This document shows positions 9,154 to 17,519 of a DNA stretch of 64,000 nucleotides, one piece after another. Each line of letters starts with the position of its first letter. Position 1 is the stretch's first letter. The notes under the pieces were generated by a model that did not search any database, had not been told where the DNA came from, and saw only the letters and a program-made list of their open reading frames with translations. The translations under genes were made by a program, and so were the position numbers. Source of the stretch: Lachnospiraceae bacterium MD329 (GTDB lineage: Bacteria; Bacillota; Clostridia; UBA1381); NCBI GenBank assembly GCA_010206265.1, contig VIQV01000028.1, positions 1 to 64,000 of the forward strand, in the 5' to 3' direction.

Positions 9154-9393
9154 TTGACAAAAAGTGTCTTGGGGTATTTGAAAGGAAAAAGTGCCACGTT
9201 AATATTTCAAAGATGGGGAAATATGAAGTTTGCATACCGAAATCGCGAATTTTGGTGTAAGGGATATTACGTTGATACCGTGGGGAAAAATACAAAAGCG
9301 ATAAAAACGTATATATCCGAACAATTAAAAAGAGATAGATAGAGTGACCAGTTGAGTTTGTTTGACCCACGGGACCCATTTATGGGTAAGTAA
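9154..9393 (+). pseudogene. tnpA: IS200/IS605 transposase TnpA, C-terminal remnant
   Basis: The frame reads VLGYLKGKSATLIFQRWGN, then FWCKGYYVDTVGKNTKAI, the C-terminal half of Y1 single-strand transposases of the IS200/IS605 group. The His-hydrophobe-His catalytic half is missing upstream of 9154. A TAG at 9340 interrupts the frame before the final SDQLSLFDPRDPFMGK, which ends at 9391-9393. Upstream DNA from 9022 shows no matching sequence. The copy is dead, and no intact helper is present in this window. Confidence 0.8.
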
Positions 9394-9503
9394 GTAATAG
9401 TTGCATGGCTGGCAGGCCAATAAAAGACGCACTTGTGCGTTGCCAGTAGTATTAGGGCTATGCCCGAAAATGAAATACCACCCGCTATGCGGGTGGATTT
9501 TTA
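9394..9503 (+). mobile_element. IS200/IS605 right-end hairpins
   Basis: After the tnpA remnant come several short hairpins: ACGCAC-TT-GTGCGT near 9427-9440, GGGCTATGCCC near 9456-9466, and CCACCCGC-TAT-GCGGGTGG near 9479-9497 followed by ATTTTTATT. Subterminal hairpins are what Y1 transposases recognise. The last hairpin may also act as a terminator, and on the minus strand it could stop transcripts leaving ptsI. The exact cleavage site is not assigned. Confidence 0.55.
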
Positions 9504-9563
9504 TTGCGTTTGTAAATTCAATATTTAACACAGTAAAAAAACTGTATTTTAATTAAATATCCA

Positions 9564-11192
9564 CTATTTGCTTAAATCCAAATTTCTTATTTTGTTTCTT
9601 AAAGGAAGCACATAGGACGGAGAAACAGAAAGCTCGTCAACTCCCATTTTTAAGAACCGTTCCGTTAGCTCCAAATCTGCGCCAAGCTCGCCGCATATGC
9701 CAACCCATACATTTTCCTTATGAGCATTTTTGCATACCATTTCAATCATTCTCAAAACCGCCTCGTGATGCGGATTTAAGAAATCATCAAGCTTCGGGTT
9801 TTGACGGTCAATCGCCATAGTATATTGTGAAAGGTCATTTGTTCCTATGCTGAAAAAGTCAACCTCTTTTGCAAGCATATCACTTATCATGACCGCAGCA
9901 GGCGTTTCAATCATAATGCCTTCTTCAATGTTATTATACGGAATGTTTTCCTCATCAAGCTCTGCTTTTACTTCCGCTGAAATTGCTTTTATTCTTTTAA
10001 CTTCTTCAACAGATGTAATCATAGGGTACATTACGGCAAGTTTACCGTATTTTGATGCTCTGTAAATTGCGCGAAGCTGTGTTTTGAAAATATCAGTTCT
10101 TGTAAGACAAATTCTTATTGCCCTAAGTCCCATAGCGGGATTTTCCTCTTTGTCAAGATTAAAATAATCAGCCTGCTTATCCGCGCCAATATCAAGCGTT
10201 CTTATAATAACGCGTTTCCCTGCCATTGTTTCAGCGGCTTTCTTATAAATCTGAAATTGTTCATCTTCGGTAGGATATGTGCTGCTTTCAAGATATATAA
10301 ATTCACTTCTGAATAATCCTATACCTCCCGCGTCATTTTTTAATACATATGCCAAATCTTTGACATTACCTATATTTGCATAAACAAGAACCTCTTTTCC
10401 GTCCTTTGTTATATTTTCCTTACCTCGAAGCTCCTGAAGAAGTCTTTGTTTTTCAAGTTCATCACTTTTGCGCCGCTGCATTTTTGCAAGCAATTCTTCG
10501 TCAGGCTCAATATATATAACACCGTTAAAACCGTCAACAACCGCCATTTTGCCTTCAAGTTCATCTGAAATTTCAATATTAACGCCTATAAGAGCCGGAA
10601 TGTTCATTGTGCGTGCAAGAATTGCCGTATGCGAATTTGTCGAGCCGTGAACGGTTACAAACGAAAGCACAAGATTTTTGTCAAGCTGAACTGTTTCGCT
10701 CGGAGCAAGGTCATCGGCAAGTATGATAACAGGCTCGTTTGACATAGCCTTTCCCGCATCTGAATTTGTAAGAATTCTTATAATTCGCTCGGAAATATCC
10801 TTAACATCTGCCGCGCGTTCTTTCATATACGCGTCGTCCATTGATGAAAACATCTCCGAAAAATTATCTGCTGTTATTCCTACTGCATATTCTGCATTCA
10901 CGCCTTGCTCGGCAATGATATTTTTTATCGAATTAAGATAATCGTCATCATCAAGCATCATTTGATGAATTTCAAAGATTGCTGCACTTGCTTCGCCTAC
11001 TTCTTTTTTTGCTTTATCATATAAAGCGGCAAGCTGACTTTGAGCTTCTGTTTTAGCCTTTTCAAAACGCGATATTTCATCATTACAATCATCAATCTTA
11101 TGTCTTACAATGCGCTGTTCACTTTTCGCCATAATGTGGATTTTGCCGATAGCAATTCCGCCGTACACGCTTTTTCCGTTATACTCAGTCAT
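9564..11192 (-). CDS. ptsI: Phosphoenolpyruvate-protein phosphotransferase (PTS enzyme I)
   Basis: The 542-residue cytosolic enzyme takes phosphate from PEP and passes it to HPr. The N-terminal HPr-binding domain is followed by the phospho-His loop GSTNSHTAI (His188), then a PEP-binding TIM barrel with LFRSEF, SIGTNDLSQY and the active Cys in GICGE. It is slightly shorter than the usual 570-575 residues but keeps all parts. It is the last gene of the leftward fruR-fruK-fruA-ptsH-ptsI operon, 78 bases after ptsH, with a ribosome site (AGGAAGA) before its ATG. Confidence 0.95.
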   Translation of the reverse strand: MTEYNGKSVYGGIAIGKIHIMAKSEQRIVRHKIDDCNDEISRFEKAKTEAQSQLAALYDKAKKEVGEASAAIFEIHQMMLDDDDYLNSIKNIIAEQGVNAEYAVGITADNFSEMFSSMDDAYMKERAADVKDISERIIRILTNSDAGKAMSNEPVIILADDLAPSETVQLDKNLVLSFVTVHGSTNSHTAILARTMNIPALIGVNIEISDELEGKMAVVDGFNGVIYIEPDEELLAKMQRRKSDELEKQRLLQELRGKENITKDGKEVLVYANIGNVKDLAYVLKNDAGGIGLFRSEFIYLESSTYPTEDEQFQIYKKAAETMAGKRVIIRTLDIGADKQADYFNLDKEENPAMGLRAIRICLTRTDIFKTQLRAIYRASKYGKLAVMYPMITSVEEVKRIKAISAEVKAELDEENIPYNNIEEGIMIETPAAVMISDMLAKEVDFFSIGTNDLSQYTMAIDRQNPKLDDFLNPHHEAVLRMIEMVCKNAHKENVWVGICGELGADLELTERFLKMGVDELSVSPSYVLPLRNKIRNLDLSK

Positions 11193-11270
11193 CTACAATC
11201 TTCCTTTCTTAAAAAATTTAATCGCCTGCCCCGACAGTAAAATCATCGGAGCAGGCTTATTATTAGGGGA

Positions 11271-11528
11271 TTACAGGTTGTTTTTAAGGAACGCTTCAAG
11301 CTCTGACGCTGCGGTATCCTCGTCGCTGCCGCTAACAGTTATTGTGATTTCCTGTCCCTGCTTTGCAGCAAGCCCCATAACGCCGAAAATCTTTTTCGCA
11401 CTTACTGTCTTTCCGTCCTTTGTTATATTAACCTCAGAATCAAACTTTGACGCTGCCTTTACAAATTCACCTGCCGGTCTTGCGTGAATACCTGCCGGGT
11501 CAGTTACTACATACTTAAATTCTTTCAT
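11271..11528 (-). CDS. ptsH: HPr phosphocarrier protein without Ser46
   Basis: This 85-residue HPr carries phosphate from enzyme I to the fructose permease on His15 (AGIHARPAG). In Firmicutes HPr also has Ser46, which HPr kinase phosphorylates to form the CcpA co-repressor. Here positions 43-52 read SAKKIFGVMG, so position 46 is Lys and the usual Ser at 52 is Gly. The protein should do PTS transfer but not Ser46-based catabolite signalling. It lies between fruA and ptsI, so it may be a fructose-dedicated HPr. AGGAGG precedes the start. Confidence 0.95.
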   Translation of the reverse strand: MKEFKYVVTDPAGIHARPAGEFVKAASKFDSEVNITKDGKTVSAKKIFGVMGLAAKQGQEITITVSGSDEDTAASELEAFLKNNL

Positions 11529-11555
11529 TGTTATATCCTCCTAAAAATTATTTTA

Positions 11556-13538
11556 TTATTCATTAACAGGCTTTTTTAAAAGCGCAAGCATAAACATTGT
11601 TACAACTGAGCCGACTGCAAGCGATACAAGATACATCGGCCAATTTCCGACAACAGCGAATACGAATATACCGCCGTGCGGAGCCATAAGCGTGCAGTTA
11701 AATAACATTGAAAGCGCGCCTGCTACCGCAGCGCCTAAAGCTGTCGCGGGAATTACTCTTGCAGGATCTGCCGCCGCAAACGGAATAGCGCCCTCTGTTA
11801 TAAAGCACAGTCCCATAATATAGTTTGTAAGACCTGAATTTTTCTCTGCCTTATTAAATCTGTTCTTGAAAAATGTTGTCGCAAGAGCTATGCCAATCGG
11901 AGGAACCATACCGCCAATCATAACTGCCGCCATAATATCATAATTGCCGTTTGCGATAGCCATTGTACCGAATACATATGCGGCTTTGTTTATAGGACCT
12001 CCCATATCAATAGCCATCATAGCTCCCAAGACTATACCGAGAACGATTTTTGAACTGCTGCCCATAGCGTCCAGAAGATTTGCAAGTCCTGTATTTACAA
12101 CTCCGATAAGCGGATTAAACACAAGCAGCATAAGCGTACCCATAATGAATATTCCGAGAACCGGGTAAAGTAGTGTTGGTTTTATACCGTCCATACTTTG
12201 CGGAAGTTTTGAGAATGCTTTTTTTAGCAAAAGCACAATATATCCCGCGATAAAGCCTGCAACGAGCGCGCCGAGAAATCCTGATACCGTGTTACCGGAA
12301 GCTCCAAATACAGTGTTCTGGATAAATCCATTAAGTCCGCCGTAGGTTAAAGCCTGACCGTCTGCATTTACCCATTCCAGAACGGCATTACCGTTTGCCG
12401 CAAGCATTCCTCCGACAAAGCCAACTGCAAGTCCCGGACGGTCGGCTATACTGTATGCGATATATCCTGCGAGTACAGGGAGCATAAGTCCGAATGCAAC
12501 CTCTCCGATTGTTTTAAAGAATGCTGCAATCGGAATGTTTTTACCGAAATTGGCAGGGTTTATACTAAAATCATCGAGCAAAAATGCTATTGCAATAAGA
12601 ATACCTCCGCCGATAACAAACGGCAGCATATGCGAAACACCGCTCATAAGGTGCTTGTAAAGCATATGACCTAAACCTTCTTTTCCGTTATCGGAAGTAT
12701 CGGCAGTGTCATTACCTGTTGCATTGTATATATGAACATCACCCGCTATTGCGCGCTTTACAAGAGTGTCTGCCTTGCTTATTCCGTCAGATACCTGTAT
12801 TTTGATGAGCTTCTTACCGTCAAATCTATCCATAGGAACGTTTACATCACAGGCTATAATTACGCAGTCTGCATTTTTGATTTCATCTGCGGTTATAACA
12901 TTTTTCGCACCGCCGCTGCCGCGTGTTTCGACTTTGATTGAGCAGTTGTTTGCAACTGCCGCTTTTTCTAAAGCCTCGGCAGCCATATATGTGTGCGCTA
13001 TACCTGTAGGGCAGGCGGTAACCGCTACTATATTACATTTTGCATCAGACACCTCCGCTCCGTAGGAATCAATACCCTTGCTTTCCTCGTCTGCGTCGTC
13101 GATAATTTTAAGAAATTCGTCAACAGACTTAGCATTCTTTAAGCTGTTTGAAAAATCTTCGTCCATCATCATAACGGACAGCTTGCCAAGAACGTCAAGA
13201 TGCACATTTTCTTTTGTATCGGGAGCGGCTATTAAAAATATGAGCGACACCTTCTCGCCGTCAAGAGAATCAAAATCAACTCCGTTCTTAACAACCATTG
13301 CCGCAAGACCGGGCTTTGTAACAGCATCACATTTTGCGTGAGGAATTGCTATACCCTCGCCGATACCTGTTGAACCTTCGGTTTCCCTTGCGAATACACG
13401 CCTTTTGTATTCCTCTTTGTCATTGATTTTTCCGCTTTTACACATCAAATCAACCATTTTGTTGATTGCGTCCTCTTTTGACACAGCCGAGCCGTTTACT
13501 TCTACCGAACGGCGGTCAAGTAAATCTGTGATTTTCAT
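11556..13538 (-). CDS. fruA: PTS fructose transporter, EIIABC
   Basis: One 660-residue polypeptide carries three domains: IIA (about 1-145) with phospho-His67 in IAIPHAKCD, IIB (about 165-265) with phospho-Cys176 in TACPTGIAHTY, and the membrane IIC domain (about 285-655). IIC contains GGGILIAIAFLLDD and FITEGAIPFAAADP, typical of the fructose family. It imports fructose as fructose-1-phosphate. Its start (AAGGAGGAG before ATG) lies 22 bases after fruK, and the linkage to a 1-phosphofructokinase supports fructose over mannitol or other sugars. Confidence 0.95.
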   Translation of the reverse strand: MKITDLLDRRSVEVNGSAVSKEDAINKMVDLMCKSGKINDKEEYKRRVFARETEGSTGIGEGIAIPHAKCDAVTKPGLAAMVVKNGVDFDSLDGEKVSLIFLIAAPDTKENVHLDVLGKLSVMMMDEDFSNSLKNAKSVDEFLKIIDDADEESKGIDSYGAEVSDAKCNIVAVTACPTGIAHTYMAAEALEKAAVANNCSIKVETRGSGGAKNVITADEIKNADCVIIACDVNVPMDRFDGKKLIKIQVSDGISKADTLVKRAIAGDVHIYNATGNDTADTSDNGKEGLGHMLYKHLMSGVSHMLPFVIGGGILIAIAFLLDDFSINPANFGKNIPIAAFFKTIGEVAFGLMLPVLAGYIAYSIADRPGLAVGFVGGMLAANGNAVLEWVNADGQALTYGGLNGFIQNTVFGASGNTVSGFLGALVAGFIAGYIVLLLKKAFSKLPQSMDGIKPTLLYPVLGIFIMGTLMLLVFNPLIGVVNTGLANLLDAMGSSSKIVLGIVLGAMMAIDMGGPINKAAYVFGTMAIANGNYDIMAAVMIGGMVPPIGIALATTFFKNRFNKAEKNSGLTNYIMGLCFITEGAIPFAAADPARVIPATALGAAVAGALSMLFNCTLMAPHGGIFVFAVVGNWPMYLVSLAVGSVVTMFMLALLKKPVNE

Positions 13539-13560
13539 AAAATCTCCTCCTTAATATAAA

Positions 13561-14472
13561 TTATAAAAGTTCAAATGAATTATAAACCCGTTCAATTTCT
13601 GATTTTGTTGCAAGCATTTCAGAAAACGCGCTTGCGCTTCCAGCAGACAATCCCATTTTGAAAGCGTGCGTATAATCGCGCTTTTCATACCAGCCGGCAA
13701 TAAATCCTGCAACCATTGAGTCGCCTGCGCCGACAGAGTTTTTAACTGTTCCTTTCGGCGCCTCGCTCATTAGTACATCTCCTGTTTCCGCTATAAGAAC
13801 AGCGCCTTCGCCCGCCATTGATATGAGTACATTTTTCGCGCCCTTCTCCTGAAGCTTTTTCGCGTAAGGAACGACCTCCGCGCGAGTTTTTAAAGTTACG
13901 CTGAATATTTCTCCAAGCTCGTGATTATTAGGCTTAACAAGGAATGGCTTGTGTTCAAGCACATTGATTAGCAAATCCTTTGTCGCGTCAACCGCAATCA
14001 TAATATTTCTGTCAGAAAGCATTTTCATAATATCGCTGTAAAGCGAATCAGGCAACGAAGATGGAATACTCCCCGCAAGAATAAGCGTATCTCCGTCTTT
14101 TAAAATATTAAGTTTTTTTAGAAGCTCAGACATTGCCGCATCATCAATCACAGGTCCGACAGCATTGATTTCCGTTTCCTTATCTGATTTTATTTTTACA
14201 TTTATTCTTGAAAGTCCGTTTTTTAATTCAATAAAGTCGCTTTTTCCGCCCAGCTCTTCAAAACTTCGCTTAATCTCCTTACCTGTAAAGCCGGCTATAA
14301 AACCGAGAGCCGTATTTTCTATTCCCAAATTGTTCAGAATAGTCGAAACATTAAGTCCCTTTCCTCCGGGCAAAAGCTGCTCATAGCTTGCTCGGTTTGT
14401 CATTCCCGGCTGAAGATTTTCTACGCCTATCGCATAATCAATCGCAGGATTAAATGTAACAGTATAAATCAT
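13561..14472 (-). CDS. fruK: 1-Phosphofructokinase
   Basis: The 303-residue PfkB-family sugar kinase turns fructose-1-phosphate into fructose-1,6-bisphosphate. It shows the N-terminal substrate motif LPGGKGLNVS (about 35-44) and the C-terminal NSVGAGDSMVAGF, with the catalytic Asp and the ATP/anion hole. The gene sits between fruR and fruA, the classical Firmicute fru order. It could be confused with tagatose-6-phosphate kinase, but the neighbours decide for FruK. Confidence 0.93.
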   Translation of the reverse strand: MIYTVTFNPAIDYAIGVENLQPGMTNRASYEQLLPGGKGLNVSTILNNLGIENTALGFIAGFTGKEIKRSFEELGGKSDFIELKNGLSRINVKIKSDKETEINAVGPVIDDAAMSELLKKLNILKDGDTLILAGSIPSSLPDSLYSDIMKMLSDRNIMIAVDATKDLLINVLEHKPFLVKPNNHELGEIFSVTLKTRAEVVPYAKKLQEKGAKNVLISMAGEGAVLIAETGDVLMSEAPKGTVKNSVGAGDSMVAGFIAGWYEKRDYTHAFKMGLSAGSASAFSEMLATKSEIERVYNSFELL

Positions 14473-14490
14473 TTTGCATACCTCTTTTCG

Positions 14491-15237
14491 TTACTTCTTT
14501 GCTAAAATAATATTCTTGCAGTCTTCATATCCTTTGACTTGTTTTTCTGTTATTATAACGGCTTCGTCAAAATCCGCAAATCCGACAGGACTTATTGAAT
14601 CGAATTTAGAAGCGTCTGCAACAATATACCGCTTTTTGCAGTTCATAAACGACATTCTCTTTACACCAGCTTCCTCGCGGTCCGGAGTAGTAAAACCCGT
14701 TTTTTTGTGAATTCCGTTTGTGCCCCAAAAACCGATTGTAAAATTGTATTTTGAAAGTGCTTCAAGCGTTTCCGCACCGACAATAGCTTCCGTTGCGCTT
14801 TTGAGCCTGCCTCCGGTGAGATATACCTCACAGCCCATGTGCGAAAGGCTGCACGCGTGATTCACTGCGTTAGTTACATAAACTGCATTTTTTTCAGTAA
14901 TGTAATCAATTATAAATTCAGTTGTTGTCCCTGCGTCTATATACACAAAATCATCTTTTTTTATAAGACCTGCCGCATATTGGGCTATAAGCTTTTTTTC
15001 TTCTATATTTGTAATTCGTCTGTCTGCAATTTCATCATCACGCATTTTAAATGATGTATTTATAGACATTGCTCCGCCGTGTACCTTTATTATTTCTCCC
15101 GCAGCGTCAAGAGTATTCAAATCACGCCGTATTGTTGATTCTGATGCATTAAGGTATTCCATAAGCTCCTGAGCCGTTGCGCTGCCTTGTTCATTAACGC
15201 GCTGAGTTATTTTTGACAGTCTTTCTTTTGCAAGCAT
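14491..15237 (-). CDS. fruR: DeoR-family transcriptional regulator of the fructose operon
   Basis: The 248-residue protein has an N-terminal DeoR helix-turn-helix (SATAQELMEYLNASESTIRR) and a C-terminal phosphosugar-sensing domain with YIDAGTTTEFI and YLTGGRL. It is the first gene of the fru operon and so probably controls itself and fruK-fruA-ptsH-ptsI. Fructose-1-phosphate or the bisphosphate is the likely inducer by family analogy. AGGAGGCG precedes the ATG. A 13-base palindrome upstream of its promoter is the best operator candidate. Confidence 0.9.
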   Translation of the reverse strand: MLAKERLSKITQRVNEQGSATAQELMEYLNASESTIRRDLNTLDAAGEIIKVHGGAMSINTSFKMRDDEIADRRITNIEEKKLIAQYAAGLIKKDDFVYIDAGTTTEFIIDYITEKNAVYVTNAVNHACSLSHMGCEVYLTGGRLKSATEAIVGAETLEALSKYNFTIGFWGTNGIHKKTGFTTPDREEAGVKRMSFMNCKKRYIVADASKFDSISPVGFADFDEAVIITEKQVKGYEDCKNIILAKK

Positions 15238-15277
15238 TATTTCGCCTCCTTAAACACTGTTTTCTTTTTATGATTTA

Positions 15278-15306
15278 ATTATAGCACCACAGACAGTCAA
15301 AATCAA
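15278..15306 (-). promoter_or_regulatory. fru operon promoter
   Basis: Minus strand: TTGATT (15301-15306), 17 bases, TATAAT (15278-15283), about 40 bases upstream of the fruR start. Confidence 0.75.
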
Positions 15307-15314
15307 TCATTTTC

Positions 15315-15346
15315 ATTCACAAAAAGTCACAATACTTTTTGTGAAT
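15315..15346. promoter_or_regulatory. Palindromic operator candidate upstream of fruR
   Basis: ATTCACAAAAAGT (15315-15327) and its exact complement ACTTTTTGTGAAT (15334-15346) are separated by CACAAT. The site lies just upstream of the fru -35 box. Autoregulation by FruR is likely, but an activator site is also possible because it does not cover the -10 box. Confidence 0.65.
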
Positions 15347-15479
15347 AATGCACAATATTACGCAAAATATTGAAAAACTGATACATAATTCAAGACTCGT
15401 CAAAAACGTTCAGAAATAAAAATTATTTGTCAGACAGTCATTATATAAATTATCGCTTGATAAAAATTTGTCTTAAATA

Positions 15480-15517
15480 AAATGGCATATTGCTGAGAAC
15501 ATTGCAATATGCCATTT
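15480..15517 (-). terminator. Terminator of the thiE-thiD transcript
   Basis: A 14-base perfect stem, AAATGGCATATTGC (15480-15493) with GCAATATGCCATTT (15504-15517), has a 10-base loop. A T-rich tail exists on both sides, so it may work in both directions. The rest of the gap between fruR and thiD (15350-15600) is AT-rich and gene-free apart from the promoter-like element at 15552. Confidence 0.85.
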
Positions 15518-15551
15518 TTATTAAAAAATTAAAAAAATATCACTTTCACCC

Positions 15552-15580
15552 TTGACAAATATTATCTCATTTTATCATTA
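15552..15580 (+). promoter_or_regulatory. Orphan promoter-like element facing thiD
   Basis: TTGACA at 15552-15557 is followed after 18 bases by CATTAT. It points rightwards, but no rightward gene follows before 17520, so a transcript would be antisense to thiD. The 15-mer TTCACCCTTGACAAA here also occurs at 9147-9161 inside the IS200/IS605 remnant. Confidence 0.3.
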
Positions 15581-15607
15581 TATTGTAAATATAAAATTAA
15601 AAAAATT

Positions 15608-16396
15608 TTATTTGTTGGGGAAAAATTTATACATATGATTTAAAGGTCCGCGTCCGCTGCCGAGATTAAGCATATCGCCTATTGCGCCGCTTATGTATCC
15701 TTTGGAATTTTTGACGGCGGTTTTTATATCAAAGCCGCACGCAAGATTTGCGGCGATAGCGGACGAAAGCGTACAGCCTGTGCCGTGGGTATTGGGGTTG
15801 TCAATTTTTTTACCCTCAAACCACGCTATATTTCCGTCAAATAACAAATCGTTGCTTGTACCTGCAAGATGACCGCCTTTTAAAAGAACATTTACATTAT
15901 ATTTATGGTAAATAAATTCAGCAGATTTAATCATATCGCTTTCACTATGTATATCAAAACCGCATAAAATCTGCGCCTCGTATAAATTAGGCGTTATAAT
16001 GTCCGCAAGAGGGAATAAAAGAGAGGTCAGCGCGTCAATCGCGTCGGGTTTAAGCAGTGTGTGACCGCTTGTTGATAACATTACCGTATCCAAAACAATG
16101 TTTTTTGCATTATGTGCGGTTAGCTTTTCAGCTATAACCGATATAATTTCAGAGGAAGAAACCATACCGATTTTTACGCTGTCGGGGAATATGTCGGTAA
16201 AAACCGCGTCAATCTGTGACGTGACAACTTCAAGAGGCACGTCAAACACACCTGTAACACCCGTTGTGTTTTGTGATGTGAGCGACGTTATTACGCTCAT
16301 ACCATATACTCCGTGAGCTGAGAACGTTTTTAAATCTGCCTGTAAACCGGCGCCGCCGCTGGGGTCTGAACCTGCTATTGTAAGAGCTGTTTTCAT
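15608..16396 (-). CDS. thiD: Hydroxymethylpyrimidine (phosphate) kinase
   Basis: The 262-residue ribokinase-fold enzyme phosphorylates HMP and HMP-phosphate to HMP-PP for thiamine synthesis. It has the substrate motif AGSDPSGGAGLQADLKTF near the start and the ATP motif NTHGTGCTLSSA (about 203-214). Its start overlaps the thiE stop by four bases (ATGA), so the two are translationally coupled. No thiC or thiG is nearby, so the pair may serve salvage or join precursors made elsewhere. Confidence 0.95.
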   Translation of the reverse strand: MKTALTIAGSDPSGGAGLQADLKTFSAHGVYGMSVITSLTSQNTTGVTGVFDVPLEVVTSQIDAVFTDIFPDSVKIGMVSSSEIISVIAEKLTAHNAKNIVLDTVMLSTSGHTLLKPDAIDALTSLLFPLADIITPNLYEAQILCGFDIHSESDMIKSAEFIYHKYNVNVLLKGGHLAGTSNDLLFDGNIAWFEGKKIDNPNTHGTGCTLSSAIAANLACGFDIKTAVKNSKGYISGAIGDMLNLGSGRGPLNHMYKFFPNK

Positions 16397-17022
16397 ATTA
16401 TTTCACCTGCTTTTTTATATAAATCTTCTGCCGCTTTTTCTATGTCATTCTGAGCAAAAATGCCTGAAACAACAGCTGCACCGGAAATACCCGTACCCCG
16501 TAATTCAAGTATATTTTCTCCTGTAATTCCGCCTATTGCGACGACAGGTATCTTGACTGATTGAGTAATACTTTTAAGTGTTTCTATATCCATTTTTTTT
16601 GCGTCGTCTTTGGTAGTTGTACCGAAAATTGCGCCGCTGCCTAGATAATCGGCGCCTTCAAGCTCGGCTTTCTGCGCCTGTTCGACTGTTTTTGCGGTTG
16701 CTCCGATAATTTTGTTTTTGCCGAGGATTTTACGCGCCTCAGATATACTCATATCGCTTTGACCTAAATGCACACCGTCCGCGTTTGAACCGATTACAGC
16801 GTCAACGTTATCGTTTATAATAAGCGGTATGCCGTGTTTTTTGCACACGCTTTTTGTTCTGATAGCGGATTTTATTATATCGTCAGTCGCAATATTTTTT
16901 TCGCGCAATTGTACAAGCGTAACACCGCCTTTTATAGCTTTTTCAATATCATCTTCAAGAGCGCGTCCGTTAAGCCACGAACGGTCTGTAACGGCATACA
17001 GCCGTAAAATGCTTTTATTCAT
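16393..17022 (-). CDS. thiE: Thiamine-phosphate synthase
   Basis: The 209-residue TIM-barrel enzyme joins HMP-PP with thiazole phosphate. Family motifs include VQLREKN (pyrophosphate binding), PLIINDNVD, DGVHLGQSD and AIGGITGENI. It is the first gene of a two-gene leftward operon with its own promoter 30 bases upstream. The leader is too short for a TPP riboswitch, and none is seen. Confidence 0.95.
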   Translation of the reverse strand: MNKSILRLYAVTDRSWLNGRALEDDIEKAIKGGVTLVQLREKNIATDDIIKSAIRTKSVCKKHGIPLIINDNVDAVIGSNADGVHLGQSDMSISEARKILGKNKIIGATAKTVEQAQKAELEGADYLGSGAIFGTTTKDDAKKMDIETLKSITQSVKIPVVAIGGITGENILELRGTGISGAAVVSGIFAQNDIEKAAEDLYKKAGEII

Positions 17023-17051
17023 ATGTTATTACCTCAATATCTTTTTAAATC

Positions 17052-17080
17052 AGTATATCACGCGTGAAATAAGATGTCAA
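17052..17080 (-). promoter_or_regulatory. thiE-thiD promoter
   Basis: Minus strand: TTGACA (17075-17080), 17 bases, TATACT (17052-17057). It lies directly after the terminator of the upstream small gene. Confidence 0.8.
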
Positions 17081-17086
17081 CGCTGC

Positions 17087-17118
17087 AAAAAGACTGCCGT
17101 ATAAGCGGCAGTCTTTTT
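17087..17118. terminator. Terminator between the YtxH-like gene and thiE
   Basis: A 13-base stem, AAAAAGACTGCCG (17087-17099) with CGGCAGTCTTTTT (17106-17118), has loop TATAAG. It is symmetrical, but only the leftward transcript of the small gene needs it. Confidence 0.88.
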
Positions 17119-17122
17119 GTAA

Positions 17123-17302
17123 TTAGTGCATCATACCGAGAGTTGTATCAATTACAGAGCCTATATCTTTAAAAATGCCCTGCGTCTTTTTAGCGATTTT
17201 GTGACGGTCACGGTCAGACATAGGGTCGGTCAGCATTGTGACAGCCGCTCCTACAACAAGACCTGTTGCCATACCTTTCATAAAACCTGAAAACTTATGC
17301 AT
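17123..17302 (-). CDS. Small YtxH-like membrane-associated protein
   Basis: The 59-residue product has a glycine/alanine-rich hydrophobic segment (residues 7-23, FMKGMATGLVVGAAVTM) followed by a basic, amphipathic stretch. This resembles the small YtxH/Gvp-like stress proteins of Firmicutes. I chose the ATG at 17302 because GGAGG lies at 17311-17315; an upstream ATG at 17404 lacks a ribosome site. It is monocistronic with its own terminator. The function is unknown. Confidence 0.7.
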   Translation of the reverse strand: MHKFSGFMKGMATGLVVGAAVTMLTDPMSDRDRHKIAKKTQGIFKDIGSVIDTTLGMMH

Positions 17303-17432
17303 AATTTCAGCCTCCTTATTTAATTTTTTGATTGTAAACATAGTATTTGTAAAAAAAGCGAATGATAATCTGATAAAATAATGAATAATATTGAAAAAAA
17401 TCACCTGTAAAGAAAATTTAACAAAAATATTG

Positions 17433-17464
17433 TTGACGAACAGAAAAAAGTGTTATACTATAAT
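17433..17464 (+). promoter_or_regulatory. Possible promoter of the DUF1015 gene
   Basis: TTGACG (17433-17438) is followed by TATACT (spacing 15) and TATAAT (spacing 20). Neither spacing is ideal. A small hairpin AGGGTA-AATA-TACCCT follows. Confidence 0.4.
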
Positions 17465-17519
17465 AATAGGGTAAATATACCCTTTTGGGAATTGAGATGA
17501 GAAAGGTAATGGTGTTGAT

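Noticed and set aside
9072-9260. A 62-codon frame just before and over the tnpA remnant.
   Set aside because: It runs in a different frame from the recognisable TnpA sequence, has no ribosome site and no family match.
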